DNA of 64,000 bases from Bradyrhizobium iriomotense (lineage in GTDB: Bacteria; Pseudomonadota; Alphaproteobacteria; Rhizobiales; Xanthobacteraceae): the NCBI RefSeq assembly GCF_030160715.1, contig NZ_BSOW01000030.1:1-64000 (forward strand), read 5' to 3'. The notes under the pieces were generated by a model. It had not been told where the DNA came from, did not search any database, and saw only the letters and a list, made by a program, of their open reading frames with translations. This document shows positions 48,646 to 57,699 of the stretch, in pieces. The position numbers were made by a program, and so were the translations under genes. Position 1 is the stretch's first letter, and each line of letters begins with the position of its first letter.

Positions 48646-50184
48646 TCAATCGCTGAAGTCTTTCTCGCCTGAGCGGGAATCGAGTTGTTTGAGCACTGTA
48701 TGCTGAATCTTACCCAGTGCCGTTCTCGGCAAATCTTCTATAAAAATGATCTCGCGTGGCGCTTTGAAGCGTGCGAGATGCGATTGCACATGCGTTACGA
48801 GTGTCTCGCCGTCTATGCTGGCTCCGGATCGTTTGATCACATAGGCAACCGGCACCTCATCCCATTGTGAATCCGCCCGGCCGATGACCGCGCACTCAGC
48901 AACATCGGGATGCTCCAAAAGTACGCGCTCGACCTCCGCCGGATAGATGTTCTCTCCACCGGAAATGATCAGATTTTTCTTACGGTCATGGACCCAAAAA
49001 TATCCGTCGGTATCGCGACGGGCGATGTCGCCAGTACGATACCAGCCGCCGTCATGCATCACCTCGCGCGTGGCCGGATGATTGCCCCAATATTCCTGCA
49101 ACACGTTGGGCCCGCGCACAGCGATCTCACCTGGCGACCCCGCGGGCAACTCGTTACCTGCATCATCCATGACAACCGCTTCGCAGCATATTCCGGGCAG
49201 GCCAGTCGACCCTTTCCGCGAAAGGTCACCGCCGAGCCTCGTATAGATCGCAATGGGGCTTGTTTCCGTGGAGCCGTAAATGTGGAGCACCGGAACGCGG
49301 CGTGCAACCAGGCGATCAACCAGGTGCTGCGGCACGGTCGCGGAGCCGACGGAAACCGCCTTCAGTGACGACAGATCGGCCCCGGACCACGTTAGGTGGT
49401 CGGTCAAGGCCTGAATGGTCGCAGGCACCAGGACCGTCAAAGTGGGGCGATCATGCTTGAGCGCGGCAAGGGTAGCCTCAGCCGCAAACCGTGAATGGAT
49501 TGTGACCGTCGCGCCGAGATGCAATGCAGGCGTCGTCTGAATGTTGAGCCCGCCGACGTGGAAAAGCGGCAATACGGTCAGCACATGATCGTCAGATGTG
49601 AGGGCGTGCATATGTTGGCTCATCACGCCATTCCACAATAACGCCTCCTGGCGAAGCACCGCCCCCTTCGGCCGGCCAGTGGTGCCTGAAGTGTAGACAA
49701 TCAGAAGCGGGTCGGCCAGGTCTGCGCGGGGCTCGTAGCTGTCCCCCTGTGTCTGATCCAACAAGCCCTCCCACGTGCACGCGCCGGGAGACGCAAAGCC
49801 GAAGCCCACAGTTGCAATGTCGGGTAGCGTCTCCAACAATATCGGCAGAACGGCTCCAAAAGCCTGCTCAAGGACTAGAACCTTAGCACCCACGTTCGAA
49901 AGGATGAAAAGCTGCTCGGCCACCGCCAATCGCCAATTCATCGGCACCAATATCGCCCCGATCCGTGCACAAGCGTAGAGGAGAACTAGATAATCAGGGC
50001 GGTTGAGGCTCAGGACGGCAACGCGATCGCCTCTCTTGACGCCGAATGCAGTTTGCAGGGTCCGTGCTGCCCGGCCGATGCGTTGATTAAAGTCGGCGTA
50101 ACTTAAGGTGTCGCCCTCGAAGTTGATCGCAGGTTTGTTAGGAGCGAACGCCGCGTTACGCTCAATCAATGTGGAGAGATTCAC
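48646..50184 (-). CDS. acyl-CoA ligase (AMP-forming)
   Basis: An ANL-superfamily enzyme of 512 aa that activates a carboxylic acid with ATP and CoA. Motifs: P-loop YTSGTTGRPKGAVL (about 166), PLFHVGGLNIQTTP, YGSTETSP, GWYRTGDIARRDTDGYFWV, DRKKNLIISGGENIYPAEVE and the catalytic lysine in TALGKIQH. The family covers medium- and long-chain fatty acids, malonate and aromatic acids; the substrate pocket is not decidable from sequence. It is downstream, on the same strand, of the acyl-CoA carboxylase genes, so it may supply or use the carboxylated product. Confidence 0.9.
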   Translation of the reverse strand: MNLSTLIERNAAFAPNKPAINFEGDTLSYADFNQRIGRAARTLQTAFGVKRGDRVAVLSLNRPDYLVLLYACARIGAILVPMNWRLAVAEQLFILSNVGAKVLVLEQAFGAVLPILLETLPDIATVGFGFASPGACTWEGLLDQTQGDSYEPRADLADPLLIVYTSGTTGRPKGAVLRQEALLWNGVMSQHMHALTSDDHVLTVLPLFHVGGLNIQTTPALHLGATVTIHSRFAAEATLAALKHDRPTLTVLVPATIQALTDHLTWSGADLSSLKAVSVGSATVPQHLVDRLVARRVPVLHIYGSTETSPIAIYTRLGGDLSRKGSTGLPGICCEAVVMDDAGNELPAGSPGEIAVRGPNVLQEYWGNHPATREVMHDGGWYRTGDIARRDTDGYFWVHDRKKNLIISGGENIYPAEVERVLLEHPDVAECAVIGRADSQWDEVPVAYVIKRSGASIDGETLVTHVQSHLARFKAPREIIFIEDLPRTALGKIQHTVLKQLDSRSGEKDFSD

Positions 50185-50341
50185 TATCCTTCATCCTGTG
50201 TCGTTGGGTCCGTACAGTAGCCACCCCCGAACTGGCCACACCATTGTCAGCGTTCTTTGAAGGCCGTGATCGTGTGTTACGCTCCTCCGGCAAATGCAGC
50301 TAAGCTACGATGGACTGCATTGTTTCCCTGTCGGGCCTCAC

Positions 50342-51031
50342 TTAACACGACCATTGGGGGATCACACTCAGCTCGATATCGCGGAAAATGGTGTAATTCC
50401 GCCGTATCCACTGATGAAGTTCCGTCGAAGTGTCCTTCTCATGACGCAGATAGCCGGTGAAAGACAAACCTAGTCGGCAGATGTAATTATTTAGAAATAC
50501 TGGCAGTGCCGCGAAACGCACCACGGGCCCGCGGTTCATAGCCTCGAACAATTCGCCGCGGACAAAGAATTCGTTATGTACGGTGATCAGGATCTGTTTC
50601 GGGACCTGCCGCCGCAGCATCTCATGCGCACGGGCTGAGACGCGGTCAACGTCTGCCACAAATAGAATGATTGGCACAACGTTGTGCCGTATCGCCTCGC
50701 TTAGGAAGCCGATCTCGCCGCACATCTTGAAGAATTCGTCGAAAGCGTGGAAGCCAAGGTCGATTACCTTGGCCACTCCGTCGTTTAGAATAAGTCGATC
50801 AACGAGCTGCATTTTGCCATAGGTATCGGTGACATCCGCTGTCTCTGTGATGGAGGGGAGGTAGTCGAGCAACGACGGCTCCTTCAGGTTGATGTCGAAG
50901 GAGAGCACCGCACCGTTCTTCAGCAGCAAGAACTCGCTCAAGAGCCGAGCAATCAGCGTCTTGCCGACTTGCGGGCTTGCAGAGCAGATGATGTAGACCG
51001 GGGTGGCCAAAATCGCTAGTCCAGCGCGCAT
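50342..51031 (-). CDS. P-loop ATPase, ParA/CooC-like, second of a tandem pair
   Basis: The protein (229 aa) starts MRAGLAILATPVYIICSASP and has a deviant Walker A, SASPQVGKTLIARLL (about residues 17-31), which lacks the first K of a ParA loop. It then has VLSFDINLKEPSLLDYLP and a Walker B-like VVPIILFVADVDRV. It is a SIMIBI-type NTPase, probably not plasmid partition. It lies 14 bases after a second, more canonical P-loop gene on the same strand, so the two probably work as a pair. No partner ParB or centromere is visible. Function unknown. Confidence 0.7.
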   Translation of the reverse strand: MRAGLAILATPVYIICSASPQVGKTLIARLLSEFLLLKNGAVLSFDINLKEPSLLDYLPSITETADVTDTYGKMQLVDRLILNDGVAKVIDLGFHAFDEFFKMCGEIGFLSEAIRHNVVPIILFVADVDRVSARAHEMLRRQVPKQILITVHNEFFVRGELFEAMNRGPVVRFAALPVFLNNYICRLGLSFTGYLRHEKDTSTELHQWIRRNYTIFRDIELSVIPQWSC

Positions 51032-51045
51032 GGATCCGCAAGCGA

Positions 51046-51795
51046 CTATCTTTCGCCCGCACGGGTCACCGACTTCGCACCGGCGAGATCGGTTAGGTTG
51101 ATCCGGTCATACTCGCTCCAGACATTGGCGAGCCAATGCCGTACGTAGCCGCGCAGCACGAAGGAGAAGTTCGCGGCGTCGTCGTGTGGTCCCTTGTTCG
51201 CGACGAAATTGACGAACGGAACGGAGGCCACCTCGACCTGTTCATAGGCCATCTCGTTGAGCTTCGGGATGGTCAGATCGGTGGCGTCTTTAATTCGCTT
51301 AAAATAGGAATCGTAGGTCGACTGATCCCACTGAAAGAACTGGGTGTCGTTGATGAAGTTCTTGACCAAATAGTATTTTGCGCCGCCCATGAAATCGCTT
51401 GTTTCAGCGATCTCGTCTAGCGAGGCGATGGACGATCCCAATACATGGAATACGGCGAAGGTAAGTTGGCCTGACCGGGCGGCGTCCAAAAAGCCTATAT
51501 CGCGCAGGGACGCCAGCGCTGGAGACATCAGTCCGGCACGAACATCAATGACAGTGACGGATAGACCCGAGTTCAACGTATCGAAGATCTTCATCTGGTC
51601 CGCGGTTCTCGTCATGTCCACGATCTCGGTAATCGCAGGGTGAAAGCGCTTGAGCGTCCCGCGGGGCGACTCGGTATCAAATGCGCGGGTCTGCACATTG
51701 TTCGCGCTGAAATAATCCAGAAGCGTCCGAGATACGGTCGTTTTGCCGACTCCTCCCTTGTCCGCGCCGACCACAATCACAACTGGCTTTACCAT
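51046..51795 (-). CDS. P-loop ATPase, ParA/MinD-like, first of a tandem pair
   Basis: The 249-aa protein has a canonical deviant Walker A with two lysines, VVGADKGGVGKTTVSRTLL (about residues 9-27), then TRAFDTESPRGTLKRFHP and a Walker B-like VTVIDVRAGLM. It belongs to the ParA/MinD/ArsA superfamily. The DTESPRG region resembles the switch of chromosome or plasmid ParA, but no helix-turn-helix N-terminus is present. It directly precedes the second ATPase, and follows the zinc-ribbon gene by about 500 bases. Its job may be positioning or assembly; it is not linked here to replication genes. Confidence 0.8.
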   Translation of the reverse strand: MVKPVVIVVGADKGGVGKTTVSRTLLDYFSANNVQTRAFDTESPRGTLKRFHPAITEIVDMTRTADQMKIFDTLNSGLSVTVIDVRAGLMSPALASLRDIGFLDAARSGQLTFAVFHVLGSSIASLDEIAETSDFMGGAKYYLVKNFINDTQFFQWDQSTYDSYFKRIKDATDLTIPKLNEMAYEQVEVASVPFVNFVANKGPHDDAANFSFVLRGYVRHWLANVWSEYDRINLTDLAGAKSVTRAGER

Positions 51796-52295
51796 AGAAG
51801 TCCTCTCAAGTTATCGTTTCATCCGTGCAACCGCGAAGCGCGCGGTATGCGTTTTCCGCTCCTGCTTTCGACGCTATGTTGGCCGAAAGAAAAGATCGTC
51901 CGATTTGTGAAATATCGATTGCCGTTACTGTTGCGGGTGGCGCTGTGGATTGTCGCGGAATCGACCGCATCCTGTTTTATGTCGGAGCCTGCACGTTTTG
52001 ATGGCCATCAGCACGTTTTCCTCGGTTGGGGGTTGTAGGCGGCCGCCACAGCTGTGGCGGCTGTGATCTGGAATCTCGTTACACTCACCTCTTGAGCAAC
52101 ATCATCCGACTGAGCAGAGCGCACAGACCGAACAGGTGCGTCGCGATACTTCCATTCGTCGGCAAGGTGCCTAAGCGAAAAGTGCTGATCGCGCGGAACG
52201 CGAAGAGAAAAACCATCATGGTAGACGGCCTCAAGGCCGCGGCTAAAATGATGGAAAAAGTGTTCGACCACGGGCGAGCTCCTACAGGTTCAGGC
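51796..52295. other. gap with no firm gene
   Basis: A minus-strand ORF at 52008-52271 and a plus-strand ORF at 52026-52505 (antisense to the zinc-ribbon gene) are both weak. Nothing else. Confidence 0.4.
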
Positions 52296-52544
52296 TCAAC
52301 GGATCGTCAAGCCGGAATTCTCAAGCGCATGGAGGATCTCGCTTGCGGCGCGCTGAGCGCCACCGCTGTCCCTGCCGATCAAGTTAGATGCCACGACCTC
52401 GGCGATTATGGCGCAAGCTCTTTCGCGCTCGGCGAAGCCGTCATCAACATAGTCGCCGCAAGCTTTGCAGGCGATCACCGGGCGGCCGCACCAGGGGTCG
52501 TGTAATGCGCTTTGATCATTGGCATGACATTTCGGGCAGTGCAT
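52296..52544 (-). CDS. small zinc-ribbon protein, 82 aa
   Basis: The N-terminus carries two CxxC pairs, MHCPKCHAND and VIACKACGDYVDD, with a third Cys (DPWCGRP) between them: a zinc-ribbon or rubredoxin-like knuckle. The rest is an alanine-rich helix (ERERACAIIAEVVASN, AQRAASEILHALENSG). Function unknown; small zinc ribbons often mediate protein or RNA contacts. It is minus-strand, between the ATPases and the carboxylase, all in one orientation. Confidence 0.62.
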   Translation of the reverse strand: MHCPKCHANDQSALHDPWCGRPVIACKACGDYVDDGFAERERACAIIAEVVASNLIGRDSGGAQRAASEILHALENSGLTIR

Positions 52545-52741
52545 GGGCAGGCTTTCGGCGTTGTTCAGCTTGTGAGCTATTTCGTGTCGGTGGAAACGAG
52601 TTCGTTCCGCCGGAAGGGAGTAGCGCGTCGGATGAGTGAAAAGCCCGTCCCGTTGAGTTGGAGCTCTCCTTGTGAAGTGCGGGTCGCGCGAAAGCGCGTA
52701 CTCGTTGCCTTACCCATGTCGACTGCGCGTAAACCGCAACG

Positions 52742-54349
52742 CTACATTCGAAAGACACCGTAACGTGGCGCTTCGATTGGAGTATTAAGAGAAGCGCTCA
52801 AAGCGATTAAGAGTGCGTCTCGCGTATCTACGGGATCAAGAATACCGTCATCCCAAAGCTCGGAAGTTGCATAATAGGCGCTCGATCGTGCCCGATACTC
52901 TTTCATGATCGGCTCTCGAATGGCTGCCAGTTCTTGGTCGGACAAACGCCCGCCGTCACGCGCCAATTGCCTTGCCTTGACATGGGTGAGTACGCCCGCC
53001 GCTTGCTCCGCCCCCATGGCCGAAATCCGCGATTGTGGCCAAGTAAACAAGAAACGAGGATCGAATGCTCGCCCCGCCATAGCGTATGTTCCCGCTCCGT
53101 GGGAGCCATTGCAGATCACTGTGAGTTTGGGTACCGACGCTGCAGAGACGGCCATGATGAGGTTGGCGCCGTGCTTGGTGATGCCGCCATGTTCGTATTC
53201 TCGTCCGACCATAAAGCCGGTAGTATTCTGCAGGAAGAGCAGGGGCGTCCGGTTCTCGTCGCAGAGTTGGATGAAGTGAGCGCCCTTCAGAACACTGTGG
53301 TTCTGCAACACGCCATTGTTTGCGATAACCCCGATCTGATATCCGTGGAGACGCGCGAAACCGCATATCAGGGATCGGTCATAGCACGGCTGGTACTCAT
53401 GAAATCGGCTGCCATCCACGAGGCGCGCGATGATCTCCAGAATGTTGAACTGAACGCGAGGATCCTTCGGAATGATGCCGTATAGCTCGGATGCGTTGTA
53501 AACGGGAGGCTCCGGAGCGGATTGATCAATCGCTTCTTTCGTTGGACGCTTTATGCGAGCGACGATGTCCCGCGCGATGGCAATCGCATGCTTTTCGCAA
53601 GTCGCGAAGTAGTCGCTCGTTCCCGAAACGCGCGTATGCATGTCCGCGCCACCAAGCTCTTCGGCAGATACCACCTCCCCGGTGGCGGCTTCTACGACTG
53701 GAGGTCCACCGAGAAAGATGGCCCCCGTTCCCCGCACGATGATGTTGTAATCGCTCAGCGCCGGAACGTAGGCTCCTCCCGCACTACAGTGCCCCATGAC
53801 GATGGCGACCTGCGGCACTCCCATCTTAGCGAGGACTGATTGGTTACGCAGGATTCGACCCGCGTGGTAGCGATCAGCGAAGAACTCAGCCTGCAAAGGC
53901 AAGAATCCGCCGGCGCAGTCGCAAAGATGGACCACCATGAGGCGGTTCTCAATTGCGATATCCAATGCCCGTACAATCTTCTTCACGGATAGTGGATACC
54001 AAGCTCCACCCTTCACACTGGCATCATCTGCATGAACAATGACCTCGCGACCCGCCACGATGCCGAGGCCGACGATCTGCCCGGCGCACGGTACCTCGCC
54101 ATCATAAGCCTTGTTGCCAGCGAGCGTTGAAAGCTCGAGAAACGGAGTTTCGGGATCGAGCAACGCTTCGATCCGATCACGAACAAATAGTTTGTTTTGC
54201 CGCCGCAGGCGCTCAATGTCTCGTGTCGGTCGATCGAAGCGAGCGGAACGCTGACGTTCCTTCAGCTCGGCCGCAAGCCGGCGGTTGTGGAGCTCGTTAA
54301 GGCGAAAGTCTTGCGACGTGGTGTCCACCTGAGAAACAATCCGCTGCAT
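52742..54349 (-). CDS. acyl-CoA carboxylase, carboxyltransferase subunit
   Basis: This 535-aa carboxyltransferase has two crotonase-like halves. N-terminal: KLFVRDRIEALLDPETPFLE, GAWYPLSVKKIVRALDIAIE, VMGHCSAGGAYVPALSDY and GTGAIFLGGPPVVEAATGEV; C-terminal: NNGVLQNHSVLKGAHFIQLC, FLQNTTGFMVGREYEHGG and SHGAGTYAMAGRAFDPRFLF. It resembles methylcrotonyl- or geranyl-CoA carboxylase beta, rather than acetyl-CoA carboxylase. The start at 54349 (MQRIVSQVDTTSQ) follows the BCCP stop by one base. It is the last of three subunits in this operon. The acyl substrate is not decidable from motifs. Confidence 0.9.
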   Translation of the reverse strand: MQRIVSQVDTTSQDFRLNELHNRRLAAELKERQRSARFDRPTRDIERLRRQNKLFVRDRIEALLDPETPFLELSTLAGNKAYDGEVPCAGQIVGLGIVAGREVIVHADDASVKGGAWYPLSVKKIVRALDIAIENRLMVVHLCDCAGGFLPLQAEFFADRYHAGRILRNQSVLAKMGVPQVAIVMGHCSAGGAYVPALSDYNIIVRGTGAIFLGGPPVVEAATGEVVSAEELGGADMHTRVSGTSDYFATCEKHAIAIARDIVARIKRPTKEAIDQSAPEPPVYNASELYGIIPKDPRVQFNILEIIARLVDGSRFHEYQPCYDRSLICGFARLHGYQIGVIANNGVLQNHSVLKGAHFIQLCDENRTPLLFLQNTTGFMVGREYEHGGITKHGANLIMAVSAASVPKLTVICNGSHGAGTYAMAGRAFDPRFLFTWPQSRISAMGAEQAAGVLTHVKARQLARDGGRLSDQELAAIREPIMKEYRARSSAYYATSELWDDGILDPVDTRDALLIALSASLNTPIEAPRYGVFRM

Positions 54350-54350
54350 G

Positions 54351-54854
54351 TCAGCGCCTTTCGTCGGAAAACGTAACCAGCGCGGCGCCTTGTTCGAAGC
54401 TTTCGCCCACTTCAAAGTGAACGCGATCGACCACACCGCCCCGAGGGGCACGTACGACAAATTCCAACTTCATACTTTCGACCAACATCAGCGTTGCGCC
54501 TGGGCTGACGGCGTCGCCTCGCGAAACTCTGACCGCAACCACGACGCCGGGCATCGGTGCTTGGGCGGCATCATGACTTGCCAGCACCTCCGACAAATCG
54601 AATTCTCGCAATTGATCGCGGTATCGTAGGATGTGCGTCCTGCCGTGGATATGCAGATGAAGCACGTCACCGTCGATTGCAAATCTGACCGACACGGTCT
54701 CGCTCGCAATTTCGAGCATGCCACTGCCGTTGAAATGATGTGAGAGCGCCACCGGCGCAATCACTTCACCGCCGAAGTGAAGGCGATAGTCGCGTTGGCC
54801 TGGTGAAAGCCATAGTTCATAGCTCTCGGCATTAAGCGCAAAAGAATGCCTCAC
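54351..54854 (-). CDS. biotin carboxyl carrier subunit, separate 167 aa
   Basis: The C-terminal half is a biotinyl domain with the modified lysine in LVESMKLEFVVRAPRGG (canonical form is A/V-M-K-M). The N-terminal part (MRHSFALNAESYELWLSPGQ, FGGEVIAPVAL) corresponds to the linker region that follows biotin carboxylase in methylcrotonyl-CoA carboxylase alpha. The gene starts with GTG, one base past the biotin carboxylase stop, and the carboxyltransferase starts one base after its stop. In most relatives these two domains are one chain of about 650 aa; here they are separate. Confidence 0.88.
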   Translation of the reverse strand: MRHSFALNAESYELWLSPGQRDYRLHFGGEVIAPVALSHHFNGSGMLEIASETVSVRFAIDGDVLHLHIHGRTHILRYRDQLREFDLSEVLASHDAAQAPMPGVVVAVRVSRGDAVSPGATLMLVESMKLEFVVRAPRGGVVDRVHFEVGESFEQGAALVTFSDERR

Positions 54855-54855
54855 G

Positions 54856-56331
54856 TCAGTTTCTCCACTTGCCTAGCTCTGCGTGGAGCTTGGGCACGGC
54901 GTCTGCCGAATCGCGAACGGGCTTGGTCAGAAGTGCCGCGGCTGCCAAGATGGCGGGCAGATCGCTTCCGCATTGGCCAATGGCCAGGTGAGGATTCTCG
55001 TCGAGATAACCGGTATGAATCTGTCCGCTTAAAAACGTGTCGTCCATGAGCAGACGAGCGAGAAAATCGGCGTTTGTCTCGCAGCCGAGGAGCACCAACT
55101 GGCGCATCACGTGTGCCGCCTTCAATGCGGCTTCTCGGCGCGTGGCCGAATGTACGACGATCTTTGCGAGCATCGGATCAAACGCTGTCGTGATTTTCTG
55201 ACCCTGGACAATACCGCTGTCGATTCGTACGCCTTCGCACTCTGGGTACTCCAACATGAGGATCTTTCCGGTCGTAGGAGCGTATTCCCGTTCAGGAGCC
55301 TCGGCGTATAGCCGTACTTCAATTGCGTGACCGTTGGAGACAATGTCGGATTGTGAGAGAGCAAGTTCGTGACCCGCGGCCACATGGAGTTGTTCGGCGA
55401 CAAGATCGATGCCGGTGACCATCTCGGTCACTGGATGCTCGACCTGAAGTCGAGTGTTCATCTCAAGAAAATAGAACTCATGTCCATCGAAGATGAACTC
55501 GACCGTGCCAGCGTTTCGATAGTTGGCGTTACGAGCGACACCGACCGCCACCTCACAAACCCGCTTCCGCAATTCCGCGGACAAGGCAGGCGAGGGCGTC
55601 TCCTCGATGATCTTCTGAAAACGCCGCTGGACCGAGCACTCACGTTCGAAGAGATGGACGACATTTCCGAAGGAATCCCCTAGCACCTGCACTTCGATGT
55701 GGCGCGGCTTTTCAGCACATCGTTCGACGTAGAGCCGGCCATCGCCAAAGTACCGCAGCCCCTCACGACGAGCTTGAGCTATCGCATCATCGAGGGTGCC
55801 GAGGTCGCGCACAATCTGCATGCCCTTGCCTCCACCACCCGCCGAAGGTTTCACCAGCAAAGGTAAGCCAAGGTCCCGCGCTCGGGATACGAAGGTCTCT
55901 GGTTCGTCTTCTTCCACAGCTGCAGGTGCGACCGGAAATCCAGCCTGCTGAACAAATCTCCGAGCGCGGATTTTATCACCCATCAATTCGATGCTTTCGG
56001 GAGTCGGCCCGACGAATGTGATGCCAGCGCTCGCAACGGCCCTAGCGAATTCGGCGCTCTCCGACAGAAATCCATAGCCAGGATGCAACGCGCCTACATT
56101 GGCCCTGCGGGCGGAAGCGATGATTTGCTCGGCATCAAGATAGGCAGCGATCGGGGAACTACCCTCGAGGGCGATCGCTGTGTCCGCCATAGAAACGGCT
56201 AATGTTGCCGCATCCACCTCATGGTAGATGATTGCTGAGCGTAAGCCCAGCTTACGCAACGTCTTGATGATGCGGACGGCTATCTCGCCTCTATTGGCGA
56301 TCAGAACTGTATCGAATGGTAGTTTCTGCAT
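54856..56331 (-). CDS. acyl-CoA carboxylase, biotin carboxylase subunit
   Basis: The 491-aa protein has the full biotin carboxylase set: FDTVLIANRGEIAVRIIKTL, HPGYGFLSESAEFARAV, the ATP loop LLVKPSAGGGGKGMQIVRDL, HIEVQVLGDSFGNVVHLFER, MNTRLQVEHPVTEMVTGIDL and the C-terminal LYAEAPEREYAPTTGKILML. It heads the three-gene carboxylase operon. It ends at the junction where a BCCP domain would start in fused enzymes, with a stop (TGA) just before an open frame in another register. Upstream (56332-56482) I see no sigma-54 or nod signal. Confidence 0.93.
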   Translation of the reverse strand: MQKLPFDTVLIANRGEIAVRIIKTLRKLGLRSAIIYHEVDAATLAVSMADTAIALEGSSPIAAYLDAEQIIASARRANVGALHPGYGFLSESAEFARAVASAGITFVGPTPESIELMGDKIRARRFVQQAGFPVAPAAVEEDEPETFVSRARDLGLPLLVKPSAGGGGKGMQIVRDLGTLDDAIAQARREGLRYFGDGRLYVERCAEKPRHIEVQVLGDSFGNVVHLFERECSVQRRFQKIIEETPSPALSAELRKRVCEVAVGVARNANYRNAGTVEFIFDGHEFYFLEMNTRLQVEHPVTEMVTGIDLVAEQLHVAAGHELALSQSDIVSNGHAIEVRLYAEAPEREYAPTTGKILMLEYPECEGVRIDSGIVQGQKITTAFDPMLAKIVVHSATRREAALKAAHVMRQLVLLGCETNADFLARLLMDDTFLSGQIHTGYLDENPHLAIGQCGSDLPAILAAAALLTKPVRDSADAVPKLHAELGKWRN

Positions 56332-56482
56332 TCGCCTATTCGCTCAAACACAGGTCGAGAGTGCGACGTTTGGGAGCTGCGGGGTTTAGGGGGAATTGTC
56401 CGGGCTAGTCATGACTACGACACGCAGTAACTCCGTGGATCAGGGGAACCTGACTAGGACTGATCGATCGTTGGTCACGACG

Positions 56483-56779
56483 TCATTTCGAGCCTGCTTT
56501 TGCTTTTGCACTATCATGTGCTGACATCACGTAGCGACACTGGTCACTCAAGCTGTTAAGCTTTGTTCGCAGACAAGCAGCGACAGCGTCGACGTTCGGT
56601 ATGGCACTGCTACACAAGCGAAGCACATCCGGGGTGCAAGCGCGTTGCTCTTCCTCCGTCGCTCGTCGCTCTCGGGCGACGGCGCTGAGAGAGCTCACTG
56701 CCGTAAAAGCAATGAAAGCTGCTACATGCCAACCTGCTCTATAGGTTCGACGAGGAAGGGGGGGTGGGTTTCGATTCAC
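56483..56779 (-). CDS. secreted small cysteine-containing protein
   Basis: The 98-aa protein begins MNRNPPPLPRRTYRAGWH, a basic region, then a hydrophobic segment (AAFIAFTAVSSLSAVA), a signal peptide or anchor. The mature part shows TEEEQRACTPDVLRLCSSAI, NVDAVAACLRTKLNSLSDQC: four cysteines in a CxxD/LC pattern seen in small periplasmic proteins of Bradyrhizobium. The pattern resembles one repeat of the cysteine-rich GLG1 family. Function unknown. Confidence 0.65.
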   Translation of the reverse strand: MNRNPPPLPRRTYRAGWHVAAFIAFTAVSSLSAVARERRATEEEQRACTPDVLRLCSSAIPNVDAVAACLRTKLNSLSDQCRYVMSAHDSAKAKAGSK

Positions 56780-56959
56780 GAGATCCTCTTTAGGGGGGCG
56801 TTGGGTTGCGCGACGTTCAACGGTGTCTGTGGAGACAATTAGCCAAAGGCTCAGATTAGCCGCGCTCCTGGGGAGGGAGCGGTTATTCGAAAGTGACTAA
56901 TGAGAGACAATCGCGACAATCATCTCAGGGGTCGAGGAGCTAAACGTCGACGATCAGAA

Positions 56960-57229
56960 TCATGCTGTTCCGTGTTGGACAGCTTGGTCGCGCATTGGAC
57001 TGGCGCTAGATTGTACATAGGTAATTTGTGACGAAGAGTACGCGTTAGAATGGGACCTGGAGGGTCTGAACGGAACCGAACGTTCTTGCACTTGGCCAAC
57101 AACGACGCGATCACCTCCGCAGTCGTGTTCAGACTGCTTGCTGCACAAAAATAGTGCCAAATTGCATGTACGAAGGAGGTCTGGATCCTCACAGCATGGT
57201 GCGGCGTAGATCTGAACAGGCTGAGACAT
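56960..57229 (-). CDS. possible small ORF after MerR box 7
   Basis: From ATG 57229 the peptide begins MSQPVQIYAAPCCEDPDLLR (89 aa, cysteine-rich start, polar tail). It resembles in style the opening of the box 5 protein (MSQTQMFAPRPS). A second frame (56920-57192) overlaps it. MerR box 7 ends 63 bases upstream on this strand. Weak evidence. Confidence 0.3.
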   Translation of the reverse strand: MSQPVQIYAAPCCEDPDLLRTCNLALFLCSKQSEHDCGGDRVVVGQVQERSVPFRPSRSHSNAYSSSQITYVQSSASPMRDQAVQHGTA

Positions 57230-57291
57230 TGGCGATCCTTGAACTAGTTAGTGGCGTCGGCCTCGCCGGAGACCGCCGCTACTTGTTCGAG

Positions 57292-57322
57292 ATCCTACAA
57301 TTTGACGCCGCGTACGATTCAA
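57292..57322 (-). promoter_or_regulatory. MerR-type promoter box 7
   Basis: Minus strand TTGAAT (57317-57322), 19 bp, TAGGAT (57292-57297), spacer with ACGCGGCGTCAAATTG. It diverges from box 8, 318 bases away. Confidence 0.62.
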
Positions 57323-57639
57323 CCCCCTCCGAGCAGCTGGTCGGACGAAATATGTTAATTCTCATGCTGGCGGCAGACGCGTCATTCGCGAGACTAACGG
57401 GTGGGCCGCCAAGGTAGACGAAAAGCCGCCTCCACGAAGCACCGGGAGTAGGCGGGCTGTTGCTCTGCCGATCTTTGAAATTGTCGAACTGTCCCTTTCG
57501 CCAGAGAAGCGACGCTTCCGCGGCGTGCCGAGGTGCTGTCAGCCAACCTCCGAATTCCGCGACTGTTGCGAGGTTCGGGAACGCGAGCAAGGTCGCGGCC
57601 GGTGACCTACTAGATCTGGTGGGGAGTGAGAGGAATAGC
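57323..57639. other. space between divergent MerR boxes
   Basis: No gene; only overlapping ORFs. The two boxes read away from each other. Confidence 0.4.
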
Positions 57640-57670
57640 TTGAATCTCACGCAGCGTCACATTGTAGGCG
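57640..57670 (+). promoter_or_regulatory. MerR-type promoter box 8
   Basis: TTGAAT (57640-57645), 19 bp, TAGGCG (57665-57670), spacer with ACGCAGCGTCACATTG. The ORF at 57700 starts 30 bases downstream. Confidence 0.65.
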
Positions 57671-57699
57671 TGGATCGCGGAACACGAAAGGTACGCACC

